Both the position numbers and the translations under genes were made by a program. A stretch of 64,000 bases of DNA from Myxococcales bacterium (GTDB lineage Bacteria > Myxococcota > Myxococcia > Myxococcales > Anaeromyxobacteraceae): positions 24,108 through 88,107 of the forward strand of contig JAJZQX010000015.1 in the NCBI GenBank assembly GCA_021806645.1, in the 5' to 3' direction. Within the stretch, counting starts at the first letter, position 1. Each line of letters opens with the position of its first letter. Positions 17,883 to 26,848 of the stretch are shown here, piece after piece. The notes below the pieces were generated by a model. The model made no database searches, was not told the origin of the DNA, and was given only the letters and a program-made list of their open reading frames with translations.

Positions 17883-18503
17883 ATGGACCTCGACATCTAC
17901 ACCGAGCCCGAGGAGATCGACCTCGAGACGCTGCGCCACCTCGGTCCGCTCGCCGCGCTGGCCGGCACCTGGGAAGGGGAGGGGGTCGACACCCACCCGG
18001 TCGCCGAAGGGACCGAGGACGAACCGTACCGGGAGCGGATCGTCTTCGAGCCCATCGACCCGCAGGCCAACGGTCCGCAGCTGCTTTACGGGCTGCGCTA
18101 CCACCAGCACGTGAACAAGCTCGACGAGCCGCTCACCTTCCACGATCAGGTCGGCTACTGGCTCTGGGAGCCGGCCACCGGGGTGCTCATCCAGACCATC
18201 GCCATCCCGCGCGCGCAGGTGGCGCTGGCGACCGGCCAGGCCGGGGCCGCGGCGCGCAGCTTCAAGGTGCAAGCCACGCTCGGCTCGCCCACCGCGGGGA
18301 TCGTCTCGGCGCCCTTCCTCGACCAGCACTTCACCACCAAGCAGTTCACCATCACCATGACCGCCAACGACGACGGCACGATCACCTACGAGCAGGACAC
18401 GGTGCTGCAGATCACCGGGCGTCCCGAGCCGTTCCACCACGTCGACCGGAGCACGCTGCGCCGGGTCGCCCCGGCGGTCCGAAACCCGGCAGCGGGAACC
18501 TGA
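17883..18503 (+). CDS. Heme-binding beta-barrel (nitrobindin/FABP-like) protein
   Basis: The 206-residue cytoplasmic protein contains LAGTWEGEG near residues 25-33, the glycine-tryptophan motif of nitrobindin-like ten-strand barrels, and ends with HHVDRSTLRRV, where the family places its heme-ligand histidine. A GVLIQTIAIPRAQ strand and QFTITMTANDDGTITY also fit. Family members bind heme or small hydrophobic ligands; heme ligation here is inferred from the conserved His. The start at 17883 excludes an upstream extension that overlaps the divergent DUF1844 gene. It converges with htrA, 6 bases apart. Confidence 0.75.
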   Translation: MDLDIYTEPEEIDLETLRHLGPLAALAGTWEGEGVDTHPVAEGTEDEPYRERIVFEPIDPQANGPQLLYGLRYHQHVNKLDEPLTFHDQVGYWLWEPATGVLIQTIAIPRAQVALATGQAGAAARSFKVQATLGSPTAGIVSAPFLDQHFTTKQFTITMTANDDGTITYEQDTVLQITGRPEPFHHVDRSTLRRVAPAVRNPAAGT

Positions 18504-18509
18504 GCTGGG

Positions 18510-19868
18510 CTAGTCGAGGTCGAAGGCGATCCGCTCGCCCGCGTAGCCGCGCTGCACCAGCAGCACCAGCTGGCCGCTGCGCCGCGCGCCCCCGGCGGCG
18601 CGCCGGAACTCGTCGAGCGTGGAGACCTCGACGCCGTTCACCTCGCGCACCAGGTCGCCCTTCTGGATCCCGACCTTGGCGGCGGGCGTCCCCCTGGTGA
18701 CGGCCCGGACCGCCAGCACCACGCCACCGGTGGCCCTCGCCTCCTCCAGCGCCAACCCGACGCGCCGCTGCACCAGCTGCTCGACGCGCTGGGGCGTCAG
18801 CTCCACCGCCGGCACCGTCAGGACCAGCTTCTGCTGGCCGCGCCTGAGATCGAGCCTGACGTGGCCGCCGACGGGCAGGTCGCGCAGCCGGAAGCGGAAC
18901 TCCTCCGCCCCCTCCAGCACGACGCCGTCCACCGCCTCGACCAGGTCGCCGCGCCGCACGCCGAACCTCTCCGCCGGCGACCCGGGGTCGACGCCGGTGA
19001 CCTGGACGCCGCCGCTGGTGCCGGGCATCGCCCCCTCGCGCGGCGGCAGGTCGGTGACGCTGGCGCCGAGGTAGCCCTCGCGCACCTCGCCGTGGTCGAT
19101 CAGGTCCGCGGCGATGCGTCGGGCCCGGTCGATGGGGATGGCGAAGCCGATGCCGGCGCTCCGGTCGCCGAGGATGGCGGTGTTGATGCCGATGAGCCGC
19201 CCTTCGATGTCGAGCAGCGGGCCGCCGGAGTTGCCGGGGTTGATGGAGGCGTCGGTCTGGATGAAGTCGAAGAGGGTCCGGTTGCCGGCCTTGAAGTTGC
19301 GGTGAAGCGCCGAGAGCACGCCGGTGGTGACGGTGTTGGCCAGGCCGAAGGGGTTGCCGATTGCGATCACCGTCTCGCCGATGAGCAAGCCCTCGGAGCG
19401 GCCGATGGGGACCGCCGGCAGCCTCTCGTGCGTCACCAGCTTCAGGACGGCGAGGTCCGAGGAGGGATCGGTGCCGATCAGCTTGGCGATCAGCTCGCGC
19501 CCGTCCACCATCCCGACGCGAAAGCGCGCGCCACGTTCGACCACGTGGTTGTTGGTGAGGACGTAGCCGTCGGGCGAGACGATCACGCCCGAACCGAGCG
19601 AGGTGACCGCGTAGCCCTTGCGGTAACGCGGGTGCTCGAAGAAGCCGAAGACGTCGGCGTCGCCCCCCGGCCGCGACGGGACGCGGATGCGGACCAGCTC
19701 CTCCGCGGAGACGTTGACCACCGCGCCGCGGATCCGCTCGACCGCCATGACCACCGGCGTGCGGCGGTTGGCGGTGGGGGTGGCCTCGCCGCGCGGGATC
19801 ACCTCACGAGCGCTGGCCGCGCCGGCGGCGAGCAGGCAGGCCGCGGCGAGGAGGGGCCGGGCCGGCAC
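18510..19868 (-). CDS. HtrA/DegP-family periplasmic serine protease
   Basis: The 452-residue precursor has a signal peptide (about 1-20). The trypsin-like domain carries the full triad: His108 (TNNHVV), Asp138 (SSDLAV) and Ser214 (GNSGGP). Two PDZ domains follow (about 255-330 and 365-450). The family degrades or refolds damaged envelope proteins in the periplasm. The length and double PDZ match DegP/DegQ. Its ATG lies 3 bases after a 61-residue protein gene, with which it forms an operon. Confidence 0.93.
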   Translation of the reverse strand: MPARPLLAAACLLAAGAASAREVIPRGEATPTANRRTPVVMAVERIRGAVVNVSAEELVRIRVPSRPGGDADVFGFFEHPRYRKGYAVTSLGSGVIVSPDGYVLTNNHVVERGARFRVGMVDGRELIAKLIGTDPSSDLAVLKLVTHERLPAVPIGRSEGLLIGETVIAIGNPFGLANTVTTGVLSALHRNFKAGNRTLFDFIQTDASINPGNSGGPLLDIEGRLIGINTAILGDRSAGIGFAIPIDRARRIAADLIDHGEVREGYLGASVTDLPPREGAMPGTSGGVQVTGVDPGSPAERFGVRRGDLVEAVDGVVLEGAEEFRFRLRDLPVGGHVRLDLRRGQQKLVLTVPAVELTPQRVEQLVQRRVGLALEEARATGGVVLAVRAVTRGTPAAKVGIQKGDLVREVNGVEVSTLDEFRRAAGGARRSGQLVLLVQRGYAGERIAFDLD

Positions 19869-19871
19869 GGG

Positions 19872-20057
19872 CTACTCGTCGTCCGCGTCGTCGATCGGCT
19901 CGCCGTCCATGGCGGACTCGACCGAGAGCGCCTGGTCGGAGAGATCCGGGAGCGCCTTCAGGTGGGCGGCGTACTCCTTCTCGTCGACGATGCCCTTGCG
20001 CACGTACCGCTTCACCACGCGCTGGTCCACCACCTTGTTGTCGAACGTCTCGGTCAT
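19872..20057 (-). CDS. Small acidic protein upstream of htrA, unknown function
   Basis: The 61-residue protein begins MTETFDNKVVDQ, with GAGGGTT as ribosome-binding site. It has a basic middle (VKRYVRKGIVDEKEY) and a strongly acidic C-terminus (DGEPIDDADDE). There is no signal peptide. It precedes htrA by 3 bases and is probably translated from the same message. The function is unknown. Confidence 0.65.
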   Translation of the reverse strand: MTETFDNKVVDQRVVKRYVRKGIVDEKEYAAHLKALPDLSDQALSVESAMDGEPIDDADDE

Positions 20058-20150
20058 TGGAACCCTCGTGATGCCTGGGGAAGCCGCGAAGAGGCGCGGA
20101 ACATATGCGGCGGCTTGCTGACCCGTCAAGCCGCGTGGTACCCCCCTAAG

Positions 20151-20804
20151 GTGCTCCCGGCTTCACCCGCGAGGTCGTCCCGGCTCGAGCGGCTGCGGGG
20201 GCTCTATGCCCTGGTCGGCGGGCCCGACCCGATGGCCCTGGCGAACCAGGCGCTCGACGGCGGCGCCGGGGTCATTCAACTGCGCGTGAAAGACCGGCCG
20301 GCCGCCGAGGTGGTGGAGCTGGCGGCGCTCCTCGTGGCGCTGGCCCGCGGCCGGGCGCTGGTGCTGGTCAACGACCGGGCCGACCTGGCGGTGCTGGCCG
20401 GCGCCGACGGCGTCCACGTCGGCGCCGAGGACCTGCCGGTGGCGGCGGCCCGGGCCGTGGTCGGGCCCGACCTGCTGGTGGGGCGCTCGACCCGCACGCT
20501 CGACGAGGGCCTCACCGCGCTGGCCGACGGGGCCGACCACGTCGGCTTCGGCCCCGTCTTCAGCACCGCCACCAAGCTGATCGCCGAGCCGCCGCGCGGC
20601 CTCGCCATGCTGGCCGAGGTGGCCGGACGGCTCCCGGCGCCGGTGGTGGCCATCGGCGGCATCGGCCTCGACACCATCGGCGCGGTGGCGGCGGCCGGGG
20701 CCGCCGCCGCCGCCGTCATCGGCGCGCTCTTCGACCACGGGGAGCCGCGCCGCCGGGCCGAGGCGCTGGCCGCCGCCTTCGCGGCGGGGCGGAAGGCGCC
20801 ATGA
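20151..20804 (+). CDS. thiE: Thiamine-phosphate synthase
   Basis: The 217-residue protein starts at GTG. It is a TIM-barrel protein with [46 protein letters not shown] and VAIGGIG in the order expected for ThiE. It joins HMP-pyrophosphate and the thiazole phosphate to form thiamin monophosphate. The GTG is taken because it lies just before the conserved N-terminus; the ribosome-binding site is weak. A TPP riboswitch (CTGAGA-type core) was looked for upstream and not seen. thiD follows 25 bases later. Confidence 0.92.
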   Translation: MLPASPARSSRLERLRGLYALVGGPDPMALANQALDGGAGVIQLRVKDRPAAEVVELAALLVALARGRALVLVNDRADLAVLAGADGVHVGAEDLPVAAARAVVGPDLLVGRSTRTLDEGLTALADGADHVGFGPVFSTATKLIAEPPRGLAMLAEVAGRLPAPVVAIGGIGLDTIGAVAAAGAAAAAVIGALFDHGEPRRRAEALAAAFAAGRKAP

Positions 20805-20829
20805 GCGGCCGCCCCGGGGAGGAGCGCCG

Positions 20830-21603
20830 GTGAAACGTGACGCGACGGTGCTGGTGGTGGCGGGGCTCGATCCCACCGGCGGGGCCGGCCTGGCGGCCGA
20901 TCTCACCGTGCTGGCCTCGGTCGGCGCGCGCGGCTGGCCGGTGGCGGCGGCGCTCACCGCGCAGGGGCCGAAGGGAGTCCGCGGCTGGAGCCCGGTCCCG
21001 GTGGAGATGCTGCTGGCGCAGCTGGACGCGCTGCTCGACGGCGCGCCGCGGGCCCCCGGCGCGGTGAAGACCGGGATGCTGGGGACGGCGGCGCTGGCCC
21101 ATGCCCTGGCGGCGCGGCTCGCCGCACGCGATCTCGCCCGGGCGCCCCTGGTGGTCGATCCGGTGCTCCTCTCCTCCTCCGGGGCGCTGCTGCTCGACCT
21201 GGCCGACGGCTCGCCGGCCGACGCCTTCGGGCCGCTGCTGGCCCGCGCCCGCGTGGTCACGCCCAACCTCGACGAGCTCCGGGCGCTGACCGGGCTCGAG
21301 GTCGGCTCCGACGAGGCGGCGGTGGCGGCGGCGCGGCGGCTCGGCGCGCGGGCGGTGCTGGTGAAGGGGGGGCACCGCGAGGGCGCGCCGGTGGACCTGC
21401 TGGTTGAGCGGCGCTCGGTGACCCGCTTCACCGGGCGGCGGCGGCCCGGGACGGCGCGCGGCACCGGCTGCCGGCTCGCCTCGGCGCTGGCCGGGCTGCT
21501 GGCACGCGGCGCCTCGCTCGACGAGGCGGTCCGCGGCGCCAAGAAGGTGGTGGAGCGCTACCTCGACGCCCAGGCGCGCGGCCGCGGCGGGCGAGATCGC
21601 TAG
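20830..21603 (+). CDS. thiD: Hydroxymethylpyrimidine/phosphomethylpyrimidine kinase
   Basis: The 257-residue ribokinase-fold protein starts at GTG after a strong GGGGAGGAG site. Motifs are VVAGLDPTGGAG, AVKTGMLG, VVDPVLLSSSG, VTPNLDEL, VLVKGGH and the anion-hole RGTGCRLAS. It phosphorylates HMP twice to give the ThiE substrate. A 10-codon frame starting inside the thiE stop (ATG at 20801) ends on the thiD start (TGA overlapping GTG), a layout that could couple their translation. The end overlaps the convergent dnaB stop by 4 bases. Confidence 0.93.
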   Translation: MKRDATVLVVAGLDPTGGAGLAADLTVLASVGARGWPVAAALTAQGPKGVRGWSPVPVEMLLAQLDALLDGAPRAPGAVKTGMLGTAALAHALAARLAARDLARAPLVVDPVLLSSSGALLLDLADGSPADAFGPLLARARVVTPNLDELRALTGLEVGSDEAAVAAARRLGARAVLVKGGHREGAPVDLLVERRSVTRFTGRRRPGTARGTGCRLASALAGLLARGASLDEAVRGAKKVVERYLDAQARGRGGRDR

Positions 21604-23003
21604 TTCGGCCCGGGGCGGCGATCCATCTCGGCGAAGAAGGTGTTGGACCGGAAGAAGACCAGGTCGATGGTGGCGATGGGGCCCTGCCGCTGCTTGGCGA
21701 TGATGAGCTGCACCTGCTGCGTGTCGCCCGGAGGCCCGGCCTCCTTGTCCTCCTCCTCCTGCCGGTGGAGGAACATCACGATGTCGGCGTCCTGCTCGAT
21801 GGCGCCCGACTCGCGCAGGTCGGAGAGCATGGGCGGCTCGCCCTTGCGCTTCTCCACGCCGCGGTTGAGCTGCGAGAGCGCCACGATGGGAATCTTGAGC
21901 TCGTTGGCCAGCGCCTTGAGCGAGCGGCTGATGGTGGCGATCTCCTGCTCGCGGGACTGGTTCATCCGGTCGCTGGGGGCGTGCATGAGCTGCAGGTAGT
22001 CGACCAGCACCAGGTCGAGCCCGCCCTCGCGCTGGATCTTGCGGCACTTGCTGCGCAGCTCGACCGGCGTGAGGACGAAGTTGTCGTCGAGCCAGATGGG
22101 GGCGGCGGCGATCCGCTCGGCGTGGTGGAAGATCCGATCCCACTCGTTGCGCCCCAGCTGCCCCTGCGAGAGCTTGCGCCAGTCGAGCTTGGCCTCGGCG
22201 GCCAGCAGGCGCAGCGCCAGCTGGTCGGAGGGCATCTCCAGCGAGAAGAAGGCCACGGTCTTGCCCTTCAAGGCGGCGTTGGCGGCCAGGTTGAGCGCGA
22301 AGGCGGTCTTGCCGACCGAGGGGCGCGCCGCGATGATGGAGAGCGAGCCGGGCTGCAGGCCGAGCGTGTTCTTGTCGAGCGAGGCGAAGCCGGTGGGCAC
22401 GCCGGTGATGAAGGACTTCCCCTCGGCGACCCGCTTCTGGATCGCCTCGAGGTTCTCCACCGCCGCCATCATGGGATCCTTGATGCGGCGGAGCGTGTCT
22501 ACCGACGTGCCCTGCGCCGCGCCGAAGACCTCCTGCTGGGCGGTGTCGAGGAAGGACTGGACGTTGGCCCCCGACTCGTAGCCCTGCTCCACCACCCGCT
22601 GGGCGGTGAGCATCATCTTGCGGCCGCGGGCCAGGTCCTGCACCACGCGGGCGTAGTGGTTGACGTTGGCGGCGACGCCGACGCTCCGCGACAGCGAGAA
22701 GACCAGCTCGCGCGGCACCGCGTTGCCGAGCAGGCCGCGCGCCCCGAGCCGGTGGTTCACCATGACCGGGTCGATGGTCTGCGCCTCCTTGGCCAGCTCC
22801 TCGCACGCCGCGTAGACGTGCTGATGGGCCAGCAGGTAGAAGTCGCTGGTCTTGAGCAGCGCCGCGACCAGATCGAAGGCGTTCTCGTCGATGAGGACGG
22901 CACCGAGGACCGCCTGCTCGGCCTCGACGTTGTGTGGGAGATCGCGGGCGCCGCGGAGCGGGACGGGGGCATCGGGGCGGCGCTGCAGCTCGTTGTCGGA
23001 CAT
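21600..23003 (-). CDS. dnaB: Replicative DNA helicase DnaB
   Basis: The 467-residue protein has the N-terminal DnaB domain (NVEAEQAVLGAVLIDE, about 25-125) and a RecA-like motor with Walker A ARPSVGKT near 226-233, then a DYLQLM Walker B and SQLNRGVEKR. It unwinds DNA ahead of the replisome as a hexamer. Length and motifs are normal and no intein is present. The gene appears to be monocistronic here; its end overlaps the thiD stop tail to tail by 4 bases. Confidence 0.96.
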   Translation of the reverse strand: MSDNELQRRPDAPVPLRGARDLPHNVEAEQAVLGAVLIDENAFDLVAALLKTSDFYLLAHQHVYAACEELAKEAQTIDPVMVNHRLGARGLLGNAVPRELVFSLSRSVGVAANVNHYARVVQDLARGRKMMLTAQRVVEQGYESGANVQSFLDTAQQEVFGAAQGTSVDTLRRIKDPMMAAVENLEAIQKRVAEGKSFITGVPTGFASLDKNTLGLQPGSLSIIAARPSVGKTAFALNLAANAALKGKTVAFFSLEMPSDQLALRLLAAEAKLDWRKLSQGQLGRNEWDRIFHHAERIAAAPIWLDDNFVLTPVELRSKCRKIQREGGLDLVLVDYLQLMHAPSDRMNQSREQEIATISRSLKALANELKIPIVALSQLNRGVEKRKGEPPMLSDLRESGAIEQDADIVMFLHRQEEEDKEAGPPGDTQQVQLIIAKQRQGPIATIDLVFFRSNTFFAEMDRRPGPN

Positions 23004-23187
23004 CGGCGGTGCGCAATCTAGCAGCCACGCCTGACGGCCACGTGGTTGGAACAGAGTGGAAGATGTCGGAATTTCGGGCGTACGAGCCGGTGTCCAGCCG
23101 GTGAAAAGCCGGTGGACGGGGCGGGTACGGGCCGGGTATCCAGCACCTCACCGGACGCCGGGCGCGAACTGGGGCTATCGTCCGGTC

Positions 23188-24006
23188 ATGCGCCGCCTCT
23201 CCGCCCTGTTCCTCCTTGCCACGCTCCTGTCCGGCTGCGCCTCCATGCAGCGGCTGGCCGCGTCCGCGATCGCCTCGCCGCGCCTCCAGTTCGAGAAGGC
23301 GACGGTGACCGCGCTCGACCTCGACGGGACGACCGTGGTCCTCGACTTCACGCTGGAGAACCCGAACGACATCGCCTTCCGCGTGGCCGGCGCCACCTGG
23401 CGGCTCGACGTCGAGGGATCCCGGCTCGGCGAGGGCGAGCTGCCGGGCGGGGTGACGCTGCCCTCACGCGGGAAGGCGCCGTTCGCGGTGACCGTGCGGC
23501 TGCGCTGGGCCGACCTGGCGCGGCTCACCGAGCAGGTGCGGCGGCAGGCCGAGGTGGCCTATCGCGTCGCCGGCGTCATCCGGGTCGAGACGCCGATCGG
23601 CGTCCTCGAGCTGCCGTACCGGCACGAGGGGCGCCTGCCGGTGCCGAGGCTCCCGGCGCTGCGCCTCGCCGGCGCCTCGGTGGACGTCAACTCGTTCACC
23701 GAGCTGGAGCTGGAGCTGACGCTCGACGTCGAGAACACCAACGGCTTCATGCTGCCCGGCGCCACGCTCCGCTTCGACGTGCTGCTCAACGGCGTGCCGG
23801 TGGCCACCGGGCGGGAGGCGACGCTCCAGCCGCTCGGCGCGGGCGGCGAGGCGCGGCTCAGGTTGCCGATCCGGGTGTCGCTGCTCGGCGCCGGCCGCGC
23901 CCTCTCGACCATCCACGGCAGCAGCGAGCTGCGGCTGCGCGGCGCCATCCGGGCCGGTGGGCTGGAGAGGCCGGTGGACCTGAAGATGGAGGTGGGGAAG
24001 AGGTAG
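23188..24006 (+). CDS. LEA type 2 family lipoprotein
   Basis: The 272-residue precursor has a lipobox (LLSGC, Cys near residue 15). Two repeats of a beta-rich module are visible: DFTLENPNDIAFRVAGATWRL-type and ELTLDVENTNGFMLPG-type segments. These match the water-stress/LEA-14 beta-sandwich domain found twice in many deltaproteobacterial lipoproteins. The role is unknown; it is anchored to the inner or outer membrane by lipid. The start at 23188 is chosen because the signal peptide begins there. Confidence 0.8.
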   Translation: MRRLSALFLLATLLSGCASMQRLAASAIASPRLQFEKATVTALDLDGTTVVLDFTLENPNDIAFRVAGATWRLDVEGSRLGEGELPGGVTLPSRGKAPFAVTVRLRWADLARLTEQVRRQAEVAYRVAGVIRVETPIGVLELPYRHEGRLPVPRLPALRLAGASVDVNSFTELELELTLDVENTNGFMLPGATLRFDVLLNGVPVATGREATLQPLGAGGEARLRLPIRVSLLGAGRALSTIHGSSELRLRGAIRAGGLERPVDLKMEVGKR

Positions 24007-24028
24007 GCCGGAGCGGCGGACCGATCCC

Positions 24029-24421
24029 CTAGGAGCGAGGCGCGGCCGCGGGGTCCGGCGACGGCGCGGCCGGTGGGCGCAGCGGGGTCAGCTCGTAGCG
24101 GTGCTCGGGCTTGTAGCCCTGGATCCAGAGGAACGGGAAGAGCACCAGGACACCTCCGAGGCAGGCCCCGGCGTCGAAGACCTCGTTCCGCTGGATGCTG
24201 GCGTCGAACTGCTCATAGCCGTCGAGCACCAGCTTCACGTGCGTCGACGAGCCGACGATCTTGGTGTCGCTCATCGAGTAGGGCGTCTTCCCGACGGCCT
24301 CGCCGTCCAGGTAGATCTTGGCGCCGGTCGGCTCGCTATGGATCAGGGTGGTGCTGACGCAGCCGCTGGCGAAGACGAGGGCGATCGGCAGGGCGGCGAA
24401 GTGGGTCAGGGTGTTCTTCAT
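24029..24421 (-). CDS. PEGA-domain lipoprotein
   Basis: The 130-residue precursor has a signal peptide ending in a lipobox (ASGC). Residues about 30-80 carry SEPTGAKIYLDGEAVGKTPYS, trimmed here to a PEGA-like surface beta module, followed by VKLVLDGYE. A second hydrophobic stretch near 85-105 (LGGVLVLFPFLWI) may insert in a membrane. The tail is Pro/Ala-rich. It converges with the LEA-type gene and is divergent from the YidD-domain gene. The function is unknown. Confidence 0.72.
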   Translation of the reverse strand: MKNTLTHFAALPIALVFASGCVSTTLIHSEPTGAKIYLDGEAVGKTPYSMSDTKIVGSSTHVKLVLDGYEQFDASIQRNEVFDAGACLGGVLVLFPFLWIQGYKPEHRYELTPLRPPAAPSPDPAAAPRS

Positions 24422-24515
24422 GGCGTCTCTCAGTCTCCTGTTTCGAGGGGGGAACGCGCGCTTCCGTGGGAGCTGCCGGAGTGCCACGGAGGATGGCGCA
24501 TGTTACGCTGAGACC

Positions 24516-24908
24516 ATGCGTTTTGTCGCTCTCCTGGTGACAATGGCCTCGGCGAGCCCGGCCCTGGCCGACGACGGCCCGTTCGACTCGCCGGGCCACC
24601 CGGTCACCGCCGAGGCCGCTCCGGCCCGCGCCGACCCGCCCACCACCCCGACGCCCCTTTCGATCTGGGCGTACCGGAAGCTGGCCAGCTTCCAGGGGCC
24701 GCGCTGCCCGCATCGCCCGAGCTGCTCCGCCTATGCCGCCGAGGCGATGCACCGACACGGGCCGCTGCTGGGCAGCTTCATCGGCGTCTCCCGGCTGCTG
24801 CGGGGCGAACGCTCCTCGGCGCTGCGGGCGCTCGACCGCGACGCGGAGGGTGGGCTGCTCGACCCGCTCGAGGCCGCCACCTTCTTCCTCTCCGGCCCGA
24901 CGTGGTGA
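24516..24908 (+). CDS. YidD-domain protein with an N-terminal signal peptide
   Basis: The 130-residue protein has a probable signal peptide (about 1-19, ending ALADD), a Pro-rich linker, then the YidD core: AYRKLASFQGPRC, HRPSCSAYAAEAM and HGPLLGSFIGVSRLLR. Ordinary YidD proteins are about 80 residues, lack a signal peptide and sit on the cytoplasmic face near YidC. This one would be exported or anchored, so its role may differ. Its stop lies 7 bases inside the next gene, so the pair is coupled. No yidC, rnpA or rpmH is nearby, unlike classical yidD. Confidence 0.75.
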   Translation: MRFVALLVTMASASPALADDGPFDSPGHPVTAEAAPARADPPTTPTPLSIWAYRKLASFQGPRCPHRPSCSAYAAEAMHRHGPLLGSFIGVSRLLRGERSSALRALDRDAEGGLLDPLEAATFFLSGPTW

Positions 24909-25813
24909 CGCTGCTCGCCGCGCTGCTCTGCGCACAGGTCGGCACCGCGGCGGCGGCACCGGCGTCGCGCCCGGCCGAGGCGGCCGAGGCGGTCCGGTAT
25001 GGCGACTGGCTCGAGGCCCAGGGTGATCACTACCGCGCCATCGGCGAGTACCAGCGCGCCAGCTACCTCGATCCCGGCGGCCCGCTCGCCGGCGAGGCGG
25101 GGCTGCGGATCGCCAGCGCCTACGCCGCCGGCGGGAAGCCGGACGCGGCCGTCACCATGCTGCGGCGCCTGGCCACCGAGGCGCCCGAGCCGGCGACGCG
25201 CGACGCCGCGCTCTACGAGCAGGGTAGAGTCCGGTACCTGGCAGGGCAGGCGGGCGCTGCGGTGGCGCCACTCGCCGCCTACGCCAGGCTGGAGGCGCCG
25301 GCCGGCGGACCGGGGCGGGGGCGAGCGCTGCTGCTCCTCTCCCTGGCCAGGCTTCGCGAAGGCGACGAGGCGGGCGCCCGGCGGGAGCTCGAGGCGATCC
25401 CGGAGCGCGAGGACCCGCGGGTCCCCGGCCTCCGGCTCGCCATCGACGAGGTGGCGCGGGCGCCGCGCCGCAGCCCGCTCGCGGCCGGTCTGCTCTCGGC
25501 GGTCCTGCCGGGGCTGGGCCACGTCTACGCCGGCGATCCGGTGGCGGGCACCGGGGCGTTCGCGGTCAACGGCCTCTTCATCTGGGCCACCGTCGAGGCC
25601 TACCGCGACCGCCGGCCGGCGCTGGGGACGCTCCTGCTGGTCGGCGAGTCGCTCTGGTATGGCGGCGCCATCTTCGGTGCGGTGGCCGAGGCGATGCGCT
25701 TCAACCGCGACGCCCGCACCGCCGCGCTCGACGGCGTGGACCGGCGGCTTCGCTGGGTGCTGGAGCCGGTCCCGGGTGGCGCGACGGTGGGGGCCCGGTT
25801 ACCGTTCCAGTGA
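24902..25813 (+). CDS. TPR protein with C-terminal membrane region, partner of the YidD-domain gene
   Basis: The 303-residue protein starts at GTG, overlapping the previous gene by 7 bases. A signal peptide (about 1-20) is followed by TPR-like helical repeats to about 180. Then comes a hydrophobic C-terminal region with PLAAGLLSAVLPGLGHVYAG and about two to three membrane segments, a pattern shared with DUF5683/TM2-like proteins. The coupling with a YidD domain suggests a joint envelope function. No enzymatic motif is visible. Confidence 0.7.
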   Translation: MVTLLAALLCAQVGTAAAAPASRPAEAAEAVRYGDWLEAQGDHYRAIGEYQRASYLDPGGPLAGEAGLRIASAYAAGGKPDAAVTMLRRLATEAPEPATRDAALYEQGRVRYLAGQAGAAVAPLAAYARLEAPAGGPGRGRALLLLSLARLREGDEAGARRELEAIPEREDPRVPGLRLAIDEVARAPRRSPLAAGLLSAVLPGLGHVYAGDPVAGTGAFAVNGLFIWATVEAYRDRRPALGTLLLVGESLWYGGAIFGAVAEAMRFNRDARTAALDGVDRRLRWVLEPVPGGATVGARLPFQ

Positions 25814-25826
25814 CCCGGAGGTCGGC

Positions 25827-26234
25827 ATGCCCCACCTGCAGTTCGAGCTCAGCTTCACGCCGCGGCCGGAGGCGAAGCGCGCCTTCGCCTCGGCGGTGAT
25901 CGACCACTTCGCCACCATCATGGACACCGGCACCGACCACATCGCCGTCACGCTCCGGTGCTTCGGCGAGGGCGACCTCACCTTCGGACGGGCGGTCGAG
26001 CCGTCGAAGGGGATCGCCTTCCTGAACGCCGACATCCGGCTCGGCCGGACGCGCGACCAGAAGCGGCGGCTCTCGCTGGCCATCATCGACGAGCTCGGGA
26101 CCCGGTTCGGCGTGCCGAAGGAGTCGGTCTACGTGATCCTGACCGAGCACGACGGCGAACACTTCCAGCTCTCCGACCGCGTGCTGCCGTCCTGGACGAC
26201 GGGGGAGGATCCGCTCGCCGATCCGACCTCATGA
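25827..26234 (+). CDS. Tautomerase-superfamily protein
   Basis: The 135-residue protein begins MPHLQFEL; after removal of Met the N-terminal proline would be the catalytic base of the tautomerase/MIF superfamily. The length and PHLQFELS resemble the CHMI subgroup. Two beta-alpha-beta repeats are discernible (residues about 2-60 and 65-120). The substrate is unknown. It starts 13 bases after the TPR gene and overlaps the macro-domain gene by 4 bases. Confidence 0.75.
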   Translation: MPHLQFELSFTPRPEAKRAFASAVIDHFATIMDTGTDHIAVTLRCFGEGDLTFGRAVEPSKGIAFLNADIRLGRTRDQKRRLSLAIIDELGTRFGVPKESVYVILTEHDGEHFQLSDRVLPSWTTGEDPLADPTS

Positions 26235-26767
26235 CCGCCAGCTCCCTCGCCGGCCGTATCCAGGTGGTCCAGGCCGACATCACCAGCCTCGACGTCGACG
26301 CCATCGTCAACGCGGCCAACGAGTCGCTGCTGGGTGGCGGGGGCGTGGACGGTGCCATCCACCGCGCCGCCGGGCCGGAGCTGCTGGCCGAGTGCAGCGC
26401 CCTGGGCGGCTGCCTCACCGGCGAAGCGCGGATCACGCGCGGCTACTTGCTCCCGGCCCGCCACGTCATCCATACCGTCGGACCGGTCTGGCGCGGCGGC
26501 CATGCGGGCGAGGCCGAACTGCTCGCCTCCGCCTACCGGTCCTGCCTGGGCCTGGCGCGGGAGCACCGGCTCGGGTCGATCGCCTTCCCGGCCATCTCCA
26601 CCGGCGTCTACGGCTTCCCGAAGGACCAGGCCTGCGCCATCGCGGTGCGCGAGGTCTCCGCCGCGCTCTCCGCCGGTCCGCTGCCGGCCCGCGTGGTCTT
26701 CTGCTGCTTCGGCGAAGAGGACCGGGCGCGCTACCAGGCGGCCTGCGCGAGCTGCGCTGATGGGTAG
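26231..26767 (+). CDS. Macro-domain protein (O-acetyl-ADP-ribose deacetylase type)
   Basis: The 178-residue protein is a single macro domain: [19 protein letters not shown], then [18 protein letters not shown] at about 31-48, and [12 protein letters not shown] later. Both ADP-ribose-binding loops are intact. MacroD-type enzymes such as YmdB hydrolyse O-acetyl-ADP-ribose or remove ADP-ribose from acidic residues. Its ATG overlaps the tautomerase stop. A decayed fragment of a second copy lies 2.3 kb downstream at 29027-29140. Confidence 0.9.
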   Translation: MTASSLAGRIQVVQADITSLDVDAIVNAANESLLGGGGVDGAIHRAAGPELLAECSALGGCLTGEARITRGYLLPARHVIHTVGPVWRGGHAGEAELLASAYRSCLGLAREHRLGSIAFPAISTGVYGFPKDQACAIAVREVSAALSAGPLPARVVFCCFGEEDRARYQAACASCADG

Positions 26768-26848
26768 GCGACCGGCTTGATCGGCGGTTCCGGTCCCTGA
26801 CGCCACAGCCCATCAGCCGGCTCGGTCCACTTCACCACGCGTCTGCGG

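Noticed and set aside
20058..20150. TPP riboswitch before thiE
   Set aside because: Neither the CTGAGA core nor the matching ACC-type helix was found in the 93 bases available.
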